A stretch of DNA of 64,000 bases. Origin: Larus michahellis. Lineage: Eukaryota; Chordata; Aves; Charadriiformes; Laridae. Under the pieces are notes generated by a model. The model did not search any database. It was not told the DNA's origin and saw only the letters and a program-made list of their open reading frames with translations. The position numbers and the translations under genes are program-made. How positions within the stretch are numbered: the stretch's first letter is position 1; every line of letters begins with the position of its first letter. Location of the stretch: NCBI RefSeq assembly GCF_964199755.1, contig NC_133929.1, positions 5,039,806 to 5,103,805 of the forward strand, given 5' to 3'. Positions 11,860 through 22,189 of the stretch are shown in pieces.

Positions 11860-12667
11860 TCGAATTACCCAGAAGAGGATTCCATTGATATCTATTGATG
11901 ATAATGGATACTTTCACCAAATGGCCAGAGGCGTTTCCTTGTTGAACCAACAAAGCCAGGGAAGTTATAAAGATCCTTTTGAAAAAAAATATAATCCTCG
12001 ATTCAGGATACCAGAGGGACTTTCTTCAGAAAATGGTCCTCATTTTTTGTCAGAAATAGTCCAAGGAGTGATAAAAGCTTTAAATTTTAAATGGGATCTA
12101 CATACAATTTGGAGGCCACAGTTTAGTGGTCAGGTAGAAAGGATGAACCAAACATTAAAGAAACAATTAGCTAAGATTTGTCAGGGAACTCACCTAAAAT
12201 GGTCAGAGGTACTGCCAATAGCACTGTTGAGGATTAGAATATCCCTGAGGACCAGGGAGGGTGTTAGCACATTTGAACTATTATATGGTAGGCCATACCC
12301 CGTGAATGAACTGGTGACCGAAGGGAGCCAAATGCATGTATAAGGTGAAAATTGGGTAAGACAGCATTTGTTGTCTTTGTCTGCTGCATTAACTTCTCTC
12401 CACCGGTACGTTCAAGAATGGTTGCCGCTGCCTCTGGATGTTCCAGTATACCCTTTCCGACCCGGAGATCGAGTGCTGATCCGAACTTGGAAAGACAAAC
12501 CATTAAAGGAGGTGTGGAAAGGACCATATGAGGTACTTCTAACCACACACACAGCAGTTAAGGTAGAGGAAATTAAACCCTGGATTGATTATACCCGAAT
12601 AAAAGCTGCACCCGAAGCAGATGACCAGAGCGCCTCTCTGGAGGCAGGTGCAACAAAGGAATTGTGA
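11860..12667 (+). pseudogene. pol: ERV-1 integrase, catalytic core part and C-terminal domain
   Basis: Integrase joins proviral DNA to the host chromosome. A 152-codon frame at 11,885-12,343 contains 'SSENGPHFLSEIVQG' (the second catalytic Asp position is Glu in SEN, a likely inactivating change) and 'GQVERMNQTLKKQLA' with the catalytic Glu. A second frame (12,368-12,667) holds the GPY/F-type C-terminal domain, '[15 protein letters not shown]' and '[20 protein letters not shown]'. A frameshift near 12,345-12,370 separates them. The zinc-binding N-terminal domain is not visible. Confidence 0.82.
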
Positions 12668-12714
12668 CAAGTTAAACCATTGTGTGTTCTACGGTTGTGG
12701 TCCAAAAGGCAGAA

Positions 12715-14003
12715 ATGAAGAATTTTTGGCTCCTGCTAATTACACTGTTCATAATGACCAATCAGAGAAAAATGACCAATAGGAGAGAAAACATTTGGAA
12801 AAATTTAGCCAGAAATGTGGCAAATACTACTGACTTTTGTTTAATGAGGGGGAGAATCAGTTGAAGATTTATTTACATCTTGTGCCATAGGCATACCTAC
12901 ATCCTTACAGGTACTAAATAATTACACGTTCCTAGTCCATATTGATTTAACTAACATCTATCAAAGTATGTGTAGTTGGGGAAACATAATTCTAAGGAAA
13001 GATAAAGAGATGATACACTTAAAAGTCAGAGGTACCTTCCCAGCAGAAAGGTGTGTGATAAAGCAATGTTCAGAGTCAAGGTGAAAGGAATGTTTCCTGC
13101 AGAGTTGTGTATAATTTGTGAACTGTACCCTGTCCACGAAATGTGAAAATTTATCTCGCTTTGAACCCCCATTAAAGTGCAATAAGACAGAGTCAGTAAT
13201 TTATGCATTGGCATACAATAAACTCCCCTTAGGATTGTTTCTCCTTTGTGGGAAAAGAGCATATACCTATATTCCCACCAACAATACCGGAGGACTCTGT
13301 TCTGTGGGAAGATTAGTGGCCTTACTCCCCGTTAAAAAGGATTTTCTAGTAGAGGAAGGCAAAAGACAGAAAAGACAGGTTCATGCTATACCACAGAATT
13401 GTGATTCACAAGTAACTCTTTGGAGCCCGAGCAAAATGACAGCTGCAGCAGTTTTAGAGCCAGGAGTAGAAATAGCCATTATTGTGTGATAGAAATTATC
13501 ACACAATAAAAAGAATTGTATGTGCATTGCTGAAGAACACAAATCATACCTTCCAAGCTCTAGCAGCTTTGGGTGAAGAAATGACTCAAATAAGGAAAGC
13601 TACATTAGAAAATAGAGCTGCCATAGACAATCATGGGTGCGAGGAGTTTAAGGGGATGTGTTGCTTTAATCTAACAGACAATTCTCAATTAGTAGAAGAG
13701 AAGATACAGAAATTAAAGGATCTGGCCTCAAATGTCAATGAACGGGAAGGATTAGATCTTTCTTGGCTAATGTCCTGTTTACCAAACCTAAACTGGCTGA
13801 AGCAACTCTTCTTAATATCTGTACTTATACTGATCATCTTGTTATTGAGTTGTACAATTCAATGTTTGCCCATGTGTTCAAGTCTTTGCAAACAGGTACT
13901 GAAAGAAAGAAAACCCCTGCAAATAATGATGACTATAGTAGAGGATAACCCTTTTATACGGAAAATAGAAGAACAGGAATCCCATAACTTGGGAAAAGCA
14001 TAA
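12715..14003 (+). pseudogene. env: ERV-1 env, surface and transmembrane subunits, broken
   Basis: The start at 12,715 begins with a hydrophobic signal peptide (MKNFWLLLITLFIM). The surface subunit runs with frameshifts to a basic cleavage motif RQKR near 13,365-13,380. The transmembrane subunit is mostly open at 13,482-14,003. It has a heptad-like segment, the immunosuppressive-type phrase beginning LENRAAID, the covalent-type CX6CC motif CEEFKGMCC, a membrane span 'LFLISVLILIILLLS', and a cytoplasmic tail. The order and CX6CC motif are those of gamma/alpha-type Env. Several stops separate the parts. Confidence 0.82.
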
Positions 14004-14042
14004 GGTGAGACTTATGGGAGATGTAAAGCATATTCATAATCT

Positions 14043-14056
14043 CAAAGGGGGGAATT
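14043..14056 (+). other. ERV-1 polypurine tract
   Basis: The purine run CAAAGGGGGGAATT sits directly against the TGATGTC start of the 3' LTR. This is the expected plus-strand DNA primer and confirms both orientation and LTR boundary. Confidence 0.85.
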
Positions 14057-14411
14057 TGATGTCAAAAAAACTTAAAAATACACAAAATTGAGCAACCATG
14101 ATGGCCTACTCTGAAAACATAACAACGGGAATAGAAAGTCCCTAAAACAAAAAGCACATGAACATAAACAATCCAATCTTGAAGTTAGCCACTGTTCCAA
14201 TGGTTACAAGTGACCAATCAGCTATTTTGATGTGATTTTCCTTCATTATCTTTTTGTATAAAAGACCCTGTATGTTTCCTAACAGGTGTGCTGTCTGCAT
14301 TAGATGCCTAGCACCCTATTCTGCAGAACTGAAATAAAGACAAATATCTCAACTCAGTGTGTTGATTGGTGCTCACACACCAGGTGAAGAACTCTTATTT
14401 TTGGGACAACA
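14057..14411 (+). repeat. ERV-1 3' LTR
   Basis: Begins TGATGTC and ends GGGACAACA. It carries a TATAAAA box near 14,257 and AATAAA near 14,332. Compared with the 5' LTR its U3 lacks a block of more than 150 bases. It is followed at 14,412-14,415 by TCAT, identical to the four bases before the 5' LTR. Confidence 0.9.
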
Positions 14412-14605
14412 TCATGAGAGTGGAGTAGAGGGGGAGAATCGCCTCCCTTGACCTGCTGGCCACTCTTCTTTTTATGCAACTCAGGATACAATTGGCTTTC
14501 TGGGCTGCAAGCGCACATTGCTGGCTCATGTCCCATTTTTCATCCACCAGTATCCCGAAGTCTTCTGCGGGGATGTTCTCAATCCATTCATTCACGTTAT
14601 CCGAA
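14412..14605 (-). mobile_element. CR1-a, continuation after ERV-1
   Basis: Minus-strand translation gives '[18 protein letters not shown]', '[19 protein letters not shown]', which joins in sense to the 'MRPHLEYC' sequence ending at 4,535. The CR1 is 5'-truncated near 14,605. This continuity shows that ERV-1 landed inside CR1-a. Confidence 0.88.
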
Positions 14606-15863
14606 TGATTCATTTTGCTTTTTTATACATACATAATGAAGTTTTGTTTTGAAATTGAATTCAGTATTGTTAAAAAGCAAAGAAAAATAGGAAACAAAGT
14701 GTTTAACTTTGGGTCAAACAAACCATTTCATTCCACCTCCAAAAATTGTTTATTCTATTGGTTTGTTTTGGTTGAATCCTGGAATTTTTACCCTGCTTTT
14801 TCACATTCACTAGCAAACAACAAATGAGTGATTCACATAGGTCTAATCTGCAAACAGTTCTTTTTGCTCTTTTAAAAAGAGAAGTTTAAACTGAGAGCAC
14901 CCCACAAGCACCCAACATGAGCAATTTGACAGGTCTTCTAGTCCTTAAGGTGCTCTTTGTTCACAGAACTCCCACAGAAACTAAACACATAGCTAACTCA
15001 ACCCTGCTGCTCTGTGTGCCAAATGTATGCCTTTGATCTGCCTTCTCTAATGCAAAGAGAGAGCAACTAGTGAGTATTAAAAAAAAAAAAGTTAAAAAAA
15101 GAACAGACACCAAAACACATCCCTATGAAAATAAAGCAAATATTGTAGGCTCAGTGCTCCCCCTTGGAAGAAGCTGAGTAGGAAAATGAACTATACATGG
15201 CAAAGGTTAGTCACATTGCATAATATACTACTGCAAATCGGTCAGATACGACATTGATGATGGTGTAGAACAACTCAGTATATAGAGAATTGAATAGAAC
15301 AGAACAGAACATTTTTACCTGGATAGCAGATGTGGGGTTTTTTTAGTGAAACTCATTGCCAATTCAAATAATTTCCAAAACTGAAACATAATTATTTTCA
15401 TAATCAATTCCAAATATGACATAACATGTTCAATTTCTCTCAGTGAAAATATCCAAGATAGATAATAACAAGGTTTAAAAGTCTTAGATTATGTGATGAA
15501 AAGCTCATCTGTACAAAGGAGCACAGAGAGACAATGGCAGGTGGGGAACCTGAATAATACCCTGCCCTTGGCTACTTCCAAGCCCATCACCAGAGAGGGA
15601 TCAATCCATCAAAGGCCCGCCTCTACAAGTCTACAAAGGAGCACAGTGGCAGGTGGGGGAATCTAAATTACAGAATCAGAGGAAGGGATACTCTGTCCGG
15701 GCCCCTCCCAGGGCTGTCCCAGGAGACCCTCAGCCCTAGTGTCCAGGTACAAAAACCCATCAAGATGAGTCAATGCTGGAGCACCTTTTGGACTGAGGGG
15801 AGTTACTACCTACGGGTATGGGACACATTTTGGGATTGCACAGGAGTTATTACGGGATGTTTA
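14606..15863. other. Unassigned AT-rich sequence
   Basis: No domain, LTR signature or RNA gene recognised. It contains an A-rich run near 15,080 and a weak internal echo ('acaaaggagcaca..ggcaggtgggg') at about 15,516 and 15,635. Confidence 0.4.
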
Positions 15864-15965
15864 GGGGAGGAACCAAAGGCAAGGAAAGGGATGGACCTAG
15901 GTGATCTGGGGAGGAACCAAAGGCAAGGAAAGGGATGGACCTAGGTGATCTGGGGAGGAACAAGC
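15864..15965 (+). repeat. 44-bp tandem duplication
   Basis: Two consecutive identical 44-base units (15,864-15,907 and 15,908-15,951), beginning 'ggggaggaaccaaaggcaag', are followed by a partial third unit. The identity suggests a recent duplication or active slippage. No coding role is apparent. Confidence 0.85.
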
Positions 15966-16385
15966 ATAGGAAAATAGAGGAATAGGGGGATAAAAAGGGC
16001 TGGTCACATGTAAATAGTTCTTTCTTGGAGATTAAAAAAAGCATCCATGGGAATAATACAGTATCCGTTTGGACAGGGCAAGGAGTAATCTTCTTAAACT
16101 TAATCCGCAGCAAGAAAGATTTCGGCTAGACATTGGACTGTCATAGTAAAAAAAGTTCTGCACCGTAGATTATCTGGGGAATCAGTCACTGTCACTGTAG
16201 TTCTTAAGAACAGGTCAAGCAATCATCTGTTAGGAAACCTTATGTAGAACAATTCCTGCCTTGTGGAAGGTGAAGGACTAGTCAAATGGTCCAGCTGGAG
16301 TCCAGACTGTGAGTTTATTTTTCTTGGGTCTCATTAAAGGAAGGTTTTTTGTGGGAGATCCCATATTTCTTAGGGCTCTTTTCAT
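15966..16385. other. Unassigned sequence beside LTR-D1
   Basis: No gene recognised. This would be flanking DNA beyond the 3' end of ERV-2, which lies on the minus strand with its 3' LTR ending at 16,386. Confidence 0.35.
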
Positions 16386-16995
16386 TGTCCCAAAAGTGGG
16401 GTTGTTTACCCAGTGTGCAAGATGCCAATATACACATAGAGCAGAAGTATTTATTTAAATAATTTCTGCACAGAGGTGGGTGCTAGGTGGTAATCCACAA
16501 AGCTAGCACATCAGTTCACAAAATCTTTGGTACATTTATGATTCAAAACACAAAAGTACATGCCTTTAGTTATGATTATTGGTTAGTACCTTATCTTAAC
16601 AATTTCTATTGGCTAGTATTATTCCTTGCTTTCATTTAAAGTTACAGTGTCCTTTAATTGGTGTGCACATGCTCCAATACAGTGGGGGGGGCACGTGTGT
16701 AAGCCTGCTCGGTTACTAATTGAGTCGGCAATTGCGATCGTCCCCTGCCACCTTTACCTTTTCCTTAGTTACAACTGACTTGCTGACTTCATGCTTTTTT
16801 GCAATTATCCACTTTTTGGAGCCTCCCAGGGGTAGGATGTTCTCTTTTTATCAGTCTTCTGTTCCTCTTCAAGGGTATATTCATTAGCAAGGCATGCATT
16901 GTTTACACAAAGTGTCCTGTTTCATAAGGCCTTGTAACCTTTTTACAGCTCTCTGCTCTTGCTCAGTGAAAGATTCCATTTTCTAAAATACATCA
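16386..16995 (-). repeat. LTR-D1, 3' LTR of ERV-2
   Basis: On the minus strand it starts TGATGTATTTT and ends near GGGACA. It aligns along most of its length with LTR-D2 at 35,531-36,171 (shared 'gcaaggccttgtaac'-type and 'gctaggtggtaatccacaaa' phrases). A poly(A)-type AATAAA is readable on the minus strand near 16,455. A polypurine tract lies just upstream, so this is a 3' LTR rather than a solo LTR. Confidence 0.8.
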
Positions 16996-17010
16996 GTTCC
17001 CCCCTTTGAG
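16996..17010 (-). other. ERV-2 polypurine tract
   Basis: Minus-strand CTCAAAGGGGGGAAC directly precedes the LTR-D1 start. It is nearly the same as the ERV-1 tract, supporting relationship between the two gammaretrovirus-like elements. Confidence 0.8.
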
Positions 17011-17028
17011 ATTATAGAACTTCACTGC

Positions 17029-17782
17029 TGTCCTGGTTTGAGGTAAAACAGAACCAATTTTCTGTTTTGTAATTTTACTTTTTAGCTGGGCCTCTTCGAA
17101 CTGACTGAAGTCTGAAATTAACAGCATATTGTTCAGACACTGTTCACTCTCAGAGTGATAAGACCTGATTATACCAAAGAATGGCATGCAGTGAGACTCT
17201 TGCTTAGACTTACTGCTATAACAACCAAGGTCAGCTAATTTCGTTATTTGCCCCATTGGAGGGTCGGAAGCGGAAAAGCATAGAGGGGTCACACCTGTAG
17301 GGAGAAGCGGGCAGGACAGGTCACCCAAAACTGACCAACAGGGGTATTCCATCCCATCTGCATCACGCTCAGTATAAAAGCTGAGGGATCAAAGGGTCAA
17401 CTCTCTTTCTTCAGTGGCCGACGTCTGAGGAGGACCCTGTCTATTTGTCTGCTTTTGATCCCTATCCGAGCATTCCTGACTCCAGCTCTGGAACCCAGCT
17501 CCTGTCCATCGCTGACTCCACTCTGGGACTTTCCCTGTGCCTGCTGGTGACACAATCATCATCCTGGGGGCTAGATATGGTTTTGTATATATTATATAAT
17601 TCTAATTATTATTATTTTATTTTTATTTATTATTTCATTATTTATTAATATTTTCATTAAAGTAGTTTAGTTCTTTTTCTAAACTTGTAAATCTCCTTAT
17701 CTCTTCCTCTCCTCTCTTTGGAGAGAGAGGGGGGAAGGACCTTCTGTAGTTCTGATTGGCCAATCTGGCCAAAAGCATGACA
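17029..17782 (+). repeat. LTR-B1, solo LTR inside ERV-2
   Basis: Begins TGTCCTGG and ends GACA. It is flanked by the 5-bp near-duplication ACTGC (17,024-17,028) / ACTGT (17,783-17,787). A TATAAAA box lies at 17,373-17,379 and an ATTAAA signal near 17,655. It lies in the short 3' region of ERV-2, between env and the polypurine tract, in opposite orientation. Confidence 0.85.
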
Positions 17783-17899
17783 ACTGTAGTTTCTCTTATA
17801 TTAGTCTCATCTTCTCATAATTTCGTCTCCTTACTGTAAAACAACATTTCCAAAAACACTACATACAAAATACATATAGTAGATACATACAAAAGCAAA

Positions 17900-18655
17900 T
17901 AAGGCAATTATTACAATACTCAATAACTTTTTTTTTTATTTTTACACACAAACTCAGATCAGGGAACCAGGAAGTTAACCATTTAAATGTTTCCTCACAT
18001 CCGTAATATGTGTCATCCTCCTGTACCTCCTGGAGCATTTTAGTCTGTTTCTAAATTTCTTCTAGGTCTGTAGAAATTCCTGCCACTCTGATCTACATAT
18101 ACACAACAACTAGTACTTAAAACCGTGCTTAGCATCATAGCGAGAACCATTCTATTTTGCAAGGTGGTTTCAGCCGATTCAGATACCTCTTTTTGCATTG
18201 CTTTGATAGCATCAAAAGTTTCATTTCCAATTTTTTACAACCACCCCCAGGACACTGACCAGAGAGGGGGAGGGCACCAAGGCTTTTCTAGTTTTAGTTC
18301 CACATATTCAATACCAACTTTTTCCTTTAGGAAAAAAACAGTTAGTATTCTTACCTTAGGGAAGCACCACAATTAGGTAAATTGAAATGCAAGTTCTTTC
18401 CTTTGGATTTCCTGGTTTCCCATAAAATAAGTTAGGATTCCCTAATTCTATGCAAAAGCAACAGAGGAGTATCAACCCTTTTAGTTCCTTCACTTTTTGT
18501 ACAAAATAAACCTGTATATCTAAAGCACTAACAAAGGTATAAGAACAATTATTAGAACACAATACAAGGATACTAAGCTTTATGTACAATATAGCTCAAT
18601 ATATGATTTTTCAGAGTCCCAGCTATAATTCATTGAGACCAAGAGAGCTTCAGTA
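17900..18655 (-). pseudogene. env: ERV-2 env remnant (SU end and TM)
   Basis: Read on the minus strand, the upstream part (18,589-18,356) contains an Asn/Cys-rich surface segment 'NNCSYTFVSALDIQVYFVQK'. Downstream (about 18,300-18,060) comes the transmembrane region with 'AMQKEVSESAETTLQNRMVL', then the cysteine pair in 'STSCCVYVDQSG'. That arrangement is the immunosuppressive-type segment plus CX6CC-type site of gammaretroviral Env. Frames are broken several times. The remnant is followed by LTR-B1, the polypurine tract and LTR-D1, as expected for the 3' end of a provirus. Confidence 0.65.
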
Positions 18656-18657
18656 GG

Positions 18658-19248
18658 TGGCCTGGTTTAGGGTAGAGAAAAACCAACTTTCTGTTCAGTG
18701 AGAGAGGCTCTTGCTCTTACTCGTTGCTGTGGCAACCAGGGTCAGCTGACTTGGTTGTTTACCCCATGGAGGGGTTGCACCTGTGGGGAGGAGGGGACAG
18801 GTCAGGTGACCCAAACTGACCCATAGGGTATTCCATCCCATCTGCCCTGCTCAGCATAAAAGCTGAGGGATCAAAGGGATTAGGTGGGTTGTTTTCTAGT
18901 GGTTTGTATTCTTTGGTGAATGATATCCAAAGAGGACCCTGTCAGTTTGTCTACCTTCAGTCCCCATCAGTGTGTTCTGGCATCCAGTTCCCATTCATCA
19001 CTGAGTCTAGTCTGGAACTTCCTCAGTACCTACCAGTGACATCTCCCTGGGAGCTTGATATGGCTTTGTATATATTTGTGTACATAGTATCATTATTTTC
19101 CTTTATTATTATTAATATTTCATTAAAGTAGTTTAGTTTTTTCTAAACTCATAAATCTCTTTATCTCTTTTCTTCCTCTCCTTGGAGCAAGAGGTGGGGG
19201 AGAGCATTTGTTGTCTTGTCATTGGCCAATCTGGCCCAAACCATGACA
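18658..19248 (+). repeat. LTR-B2
   Basis: A second plus-strand LTR-B starting with a degenerate TGGCCTGG and ending CATGACA, with a TATA box in 'gcataaaagctgaggg' and an ATTAAA signal near 19,120. Flanking pentamers (GTAGG/GTGGT) do not match well. Its inverted partner LTR-B3 lies at 33,829-34,433, on the other side of the large insertion in ERV-2. Confidence 0.8.
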
Positions 19249-19389
19249 GTGGTGCTCTTTCTTCAGAGATCCACTCTTTCTGTGGAGCATTCTTCATACA
19301 GGTAAAGTATATCCACAAATCTATATTTTTCACCTTTACATCTGTGTAAGTAATTAATGAGTAGCATAAAGGTCACAATATTAACTTTT

Positions 19390-19985
19390 TAACATTTCTT
19401 CCCCTTTAGTGTGTATCTCTTCCATGTCATGACAAATGGTGATTAGATTTCTGCGTCCACCATTTTGGATGTGTTCCAGCAGCTGACACAGGTCACCATG
19501 CTGCAGCAGTCTCCTCAACAATGCAAGATTCATTCGGATGGGATAGGCAATAAATCGTGAATCAACGTGGATGGGAATCAGGAAGTCTTGGTTGGTGTGA
19601 TACTGTCATTGATGCACTGTGGCAGTAGCAGTTGGCACCTGCTGTTCTTTAACCTTCAGCAGTCCCACCACAGAAGGGTCATCTGAAAGACAGGGTAAGG
19701 CAGACAGCTGTGTAATGTCTTCAGGCTCTGCAGCTGCTATACCAAAAGCCCACCCATACCCTTTCAGGTCTTTGAAATACCCTTTCTTGAAGTAGTCTAT
19801 GCCAAGGATGTACGGAGCATTTGGGCTAGTCACAATGGGGTGCTTCTCCCATTTATTCCCAGTTAGGCTTACTTCAGCCTCCAGTACAGTCAGTTCATTC
19901 TATAATACAGCTGCTGGGGTTGATGCACCACTGAAAAGTTATCTAAAGATCTGCAGCTATTGATCTTCCCTTAATATAAAAGGCA
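19390..19985 (-). pseudogene. pol: Protease C-terminus and RT N-terminus of an ERV (possibly ERV-3)
   Basis: A 75-codon frame at 19,833-19,606 reads 'APYILGIDYFKKGYFKD', 'GYGWAFGIAA' and 'VGLLKVKEQQVPTATATVHQ'. This pattern is the end of a retroviral protease followed by the leading RT segment of a common avian ERV type. It then runs into stops. It is not continuous in order with the RT segment at 20.5-21.4 kb (protease should precede RT), so it belongs to another element. ERV-3, which ERV-4 interrupts, is the natural candidate. Confidence 0.55.
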
Positions 19986-20399
19986 GATGAGTTAGTTACA
20001 GTAGAGGCTAACCACACCCAAGTATTTACCTGTTGATTTTGTGGAGATGTATCCAGGGTGTGTGCTTGTAGTACCAGACTATAAAGCACAATGAGCCAAC
20101 CTGTGATAGGGGAGGAATACAGGAGTGTCGTCACCTTCCAGTAATACATATGCAGTTGCTCCAGCTCCTTCAGCCAATATTACCCCAGGTTTGATGACCT
20201 GGTGCAGGGTAACTGCCCACACAGATTGGAGAGCTGTGGCTTCTGCTTTTTCAGATTGGACTTCAATTTGATGCTGGGCTTGCGATACCAATAACATCGT
20301 TCCGATGCTGTCTCCTCTAGATATGGCACAGGTACTTGTCGAAGACACCTGAAATACAAGAACTTGAGAATCTGATATTAACAAAGGATGTAAAAAGTA
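19986..20399 (-). pseudogene. Unassigned ERV internal sequence
   Basis: Within this stretch a 101-codon minus frame (20,384-20,079) contains a hydrophobic/Gly-rich segment 'VIKPGVILAEGAGATAYVLL' and 'PVFLPYHRLAH'. Its position after an RT connection region suggests pol or later sequence, but I do not recognise the domain. The 3' boundary of ERV-4 must lie in or near this interval; no LTR-C copy was found here. Confidence 0.35.
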
Positions 20400-21459
20400 A
20401 GAGGAGAAGTTGGCTTATGATGTATAGGGGAACCTTGTAATGCCTTGGACCAAAATCCTACAGGTTCTTTCTGATTTTTCATCCCAGTCATCTGCCACAA
20501 TCCTGAGACTGTATCATCTGGAATTGTTACTTCTCATTCAAAAGGATATCCTTGCTTAGGAGTGTATAATTGTGCATGCTCAGTCAAAGCATTTTTGCAG
20601 TCACCAAAGGCTTCTTGTTGCTGCTTGGTCCCCTGCCAGACAGCTTTCTTCCTAGTTAATTTCTGCAGAAGGCACGTTAATATCGCTAAATGTGGGATAA
20701 AAGTCCTCCAGTACCCAAAAAGTCCCAAAAAGATCTGTAACTGTTTTACGGTGATTGGTAAAAGAAATCGCTGGACTGTTTGCTGTACCTGATTTGATAT
20801 TTCTCTAATCCGTCCATGCCAAACTCTTCCCCAAAATCGTACAGTAGCACTAGGGCCCTGTATTTTCTTTGGATTAATTGCCCACCCTCGGTCCTGCAAA
20901 TGCACTTTCAGCAATTCAGCAGCTGCTTCACTTTCTTGTTGTGACTCTGCCATAATCAAGAGATCATCAGTATAATGGTAAACAGTAACAGTACCCGACC
21001 ATAGTGCAACATCAGCTGCTATCATTAGGTGGCAAATGGAGGGACTGTGTTTGTATCCCTGAGGCAATACTTGTAAAGTATATTGCTTTTGTTCCCGGGT
21101 CATGTCTTGCATTGAGGTGTCAGGCAGGGCAGGGGGTGGGCGCGGAGTTGGTGGTGGGGCTGGGGGCGGTCGGCTTTTTTGCATAAATGCTAACTTTTGC
21201 CACCGGGGAAACATTTCTGATGTTGTGATCCCACCTATTTCCAATCGTGGGATAACAGCTTGTACAAAATCATTCTGCTTTTGTTTTCTGGTCACCCGTG
21301 CTGTACCTCCTTTCTGTTTTGTCGGCTTTCCTTTATTCACCACGCACACAGAGGGTCCTGAAATCACAGACTGAGTTTCCCTCAAGGTATTTCCTAGGGC
21401 ACCTACAGTACCCATAGCATTTGTCACTGCTGGTATAATCAAGGGATTTAGTGAGGCAG
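20400..21459 (-). pseudogene. ERV-4 gag C-terminus fused directly to reverse transcriptase
   Basis: The minus-strand frame of 302 codons (21,442-20,534) starts in Gag ('MIIPAVTNAMGTVGALGNTL', then 'MFPRWQKLAFMQKSRPPPAP'). After a proline-rich stretch it passes without a stop into RT at 'QYTLQVLPQGYKHSPSICH', followed by the active site 'YHYTDDLLIM', 'GWAINPKKIQGPSATVRF' and the connection segment 'FLGLFGYWRTFIP'. Protease and the RT fingers are absent. The plus-strand copy at 40.6-41.5 kb has the same fusion, so it is inherited rather than local decay. YxDD (YTDD) is intact. The sequence continues upstream across ERV-5 at 26,711. Confidence 0.85.
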
Positions 21460-21465
21460 GTGCTT

Positions 21466-21528
21466 GAGGAGAAATAACTGGAGGGAGGCTGGCTCACATG
21501 ACCATTTTCTCTCAGACACATTCCTACA
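21466..21528 (-). repeat. ERV-5 3' LTR, internally deleted
   Basis: Only 63 bases remain: the first ~45 bases (TGTAGGAATGTGTCTGAGAG...) joined to the last 18 (ending TTTCTCCTCA). About 295 internal bases present in other LTR-A copies are missing. A purine tract (agaagaaaaagggggtat) precedes it at 21,529-21,546. Confidence 0.88.
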
Positions 21529-21539
21529 ATACCCCCTTT

Positions 21540-22170
21540 TTCTTCTTGAGCCAGCCAGACCTTATGCATGGCATTTTCTATCATGTCAGTCACTTTGCGG
21601 AGAACACACGAGGCTACCATAATCAATAATAATCTAACCAACAATAGCATGAGCCCTTGTTTTAGTAAGTCTGATAACCATCCCGTTATACCCCATGAGT
21701 TTAACTAACCATCGAAACCATTTTTGACCACTTTTAATTTGGACGTTATCCTTCAGCTCCCGTAACTGCTTATGAATGGATGATGAGTGGTCGGAAAGGT
21801 TCATACAACACATACCTTCAAAATCTTCACATCCATGGCCCTGAGCTAACAGCAAAAAATCAATAGCCGCTCGATTTTGCAACGTAGCATGCTGAATGCT
21901 ATCAACATCAGTAAGCAAGCTAGATAGGATTTCAGTTGTAAGGTTTATCTGTTTACTTGCCCAACACCCTGTCTTATTCAACATATTTAATGCTGTTGCT
22001 GTTCCTAGCGAAGGAAGAATACTTAGCCCTATTCTTTGTCCGAGATTCGAAAATGTTATATGGTCGTCACAGGATGGAGTAAAGGTATGATCTGTTCTCT
22101 TGGCTCTGTGTTTACTGTGTGCTCTGCTCACCGTGTCTTTGGCCGTACGCAGGCCTCTGCTCATAGATCT
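21540..22170 (-). pseudogene. env: ERV-5 env, alpha-type transmembrane subunit
   Basis: A 176-codon frame starts at 22,164 and continues in a second frame from 21,650. The N-terminal part keeps a basic cleavage site HRAKR, then a hydrophobic segment with 'IGLSILPSLGTATALN', a heptad region, the immunosuppressive-type LQNRAAIDFLL, CX6CC as CEDFEGMCC, and a membrane anchor around 'LLLIMVASCVLRKV'. A frameshift near 21,650-21,700 separates ectodomain from anchor. The surface subunit is missing: betaretroviral-type env sequence lies immediately upstream instead. Confidence 0.85.
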
Positions 22171-22189
22171 GCCCCATCTCCCCCTTTTT

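Larger units (their letters stand above)
4536..14411 (+). mobile_element. ERV-1, decayed gammaretrovirus-like provirus
   Basis: Complete layout in order: 5' LTR (split), primer site, gag, protease-RT, integrase, env, polypurine tract, 3' LTR. It is flanked by a 4-bp duplication, TCAT, at 4,532-4,535 and 14,412-14,415, and sits inside CR1-a. Its 5' LTR contains the 4.7-kb CR1-b insertion. Excluding CR1-b it spans about 5.2 kb, short for a provirus, and much of pol is missing. Gag CA and pol motifs, the 4-bp duplication and TM type indicate gammaretrovirus-like class I. All genes are heavily interrupted. Confidence 0.88.

Noticed and set aside
15850-16113. Minus frame containing repeated 'PRSPRSIPFLAFGSS'-like phrase
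   Set aside because: The protein repeat is the 44-bp DNA duplication read in one frame; no other support.
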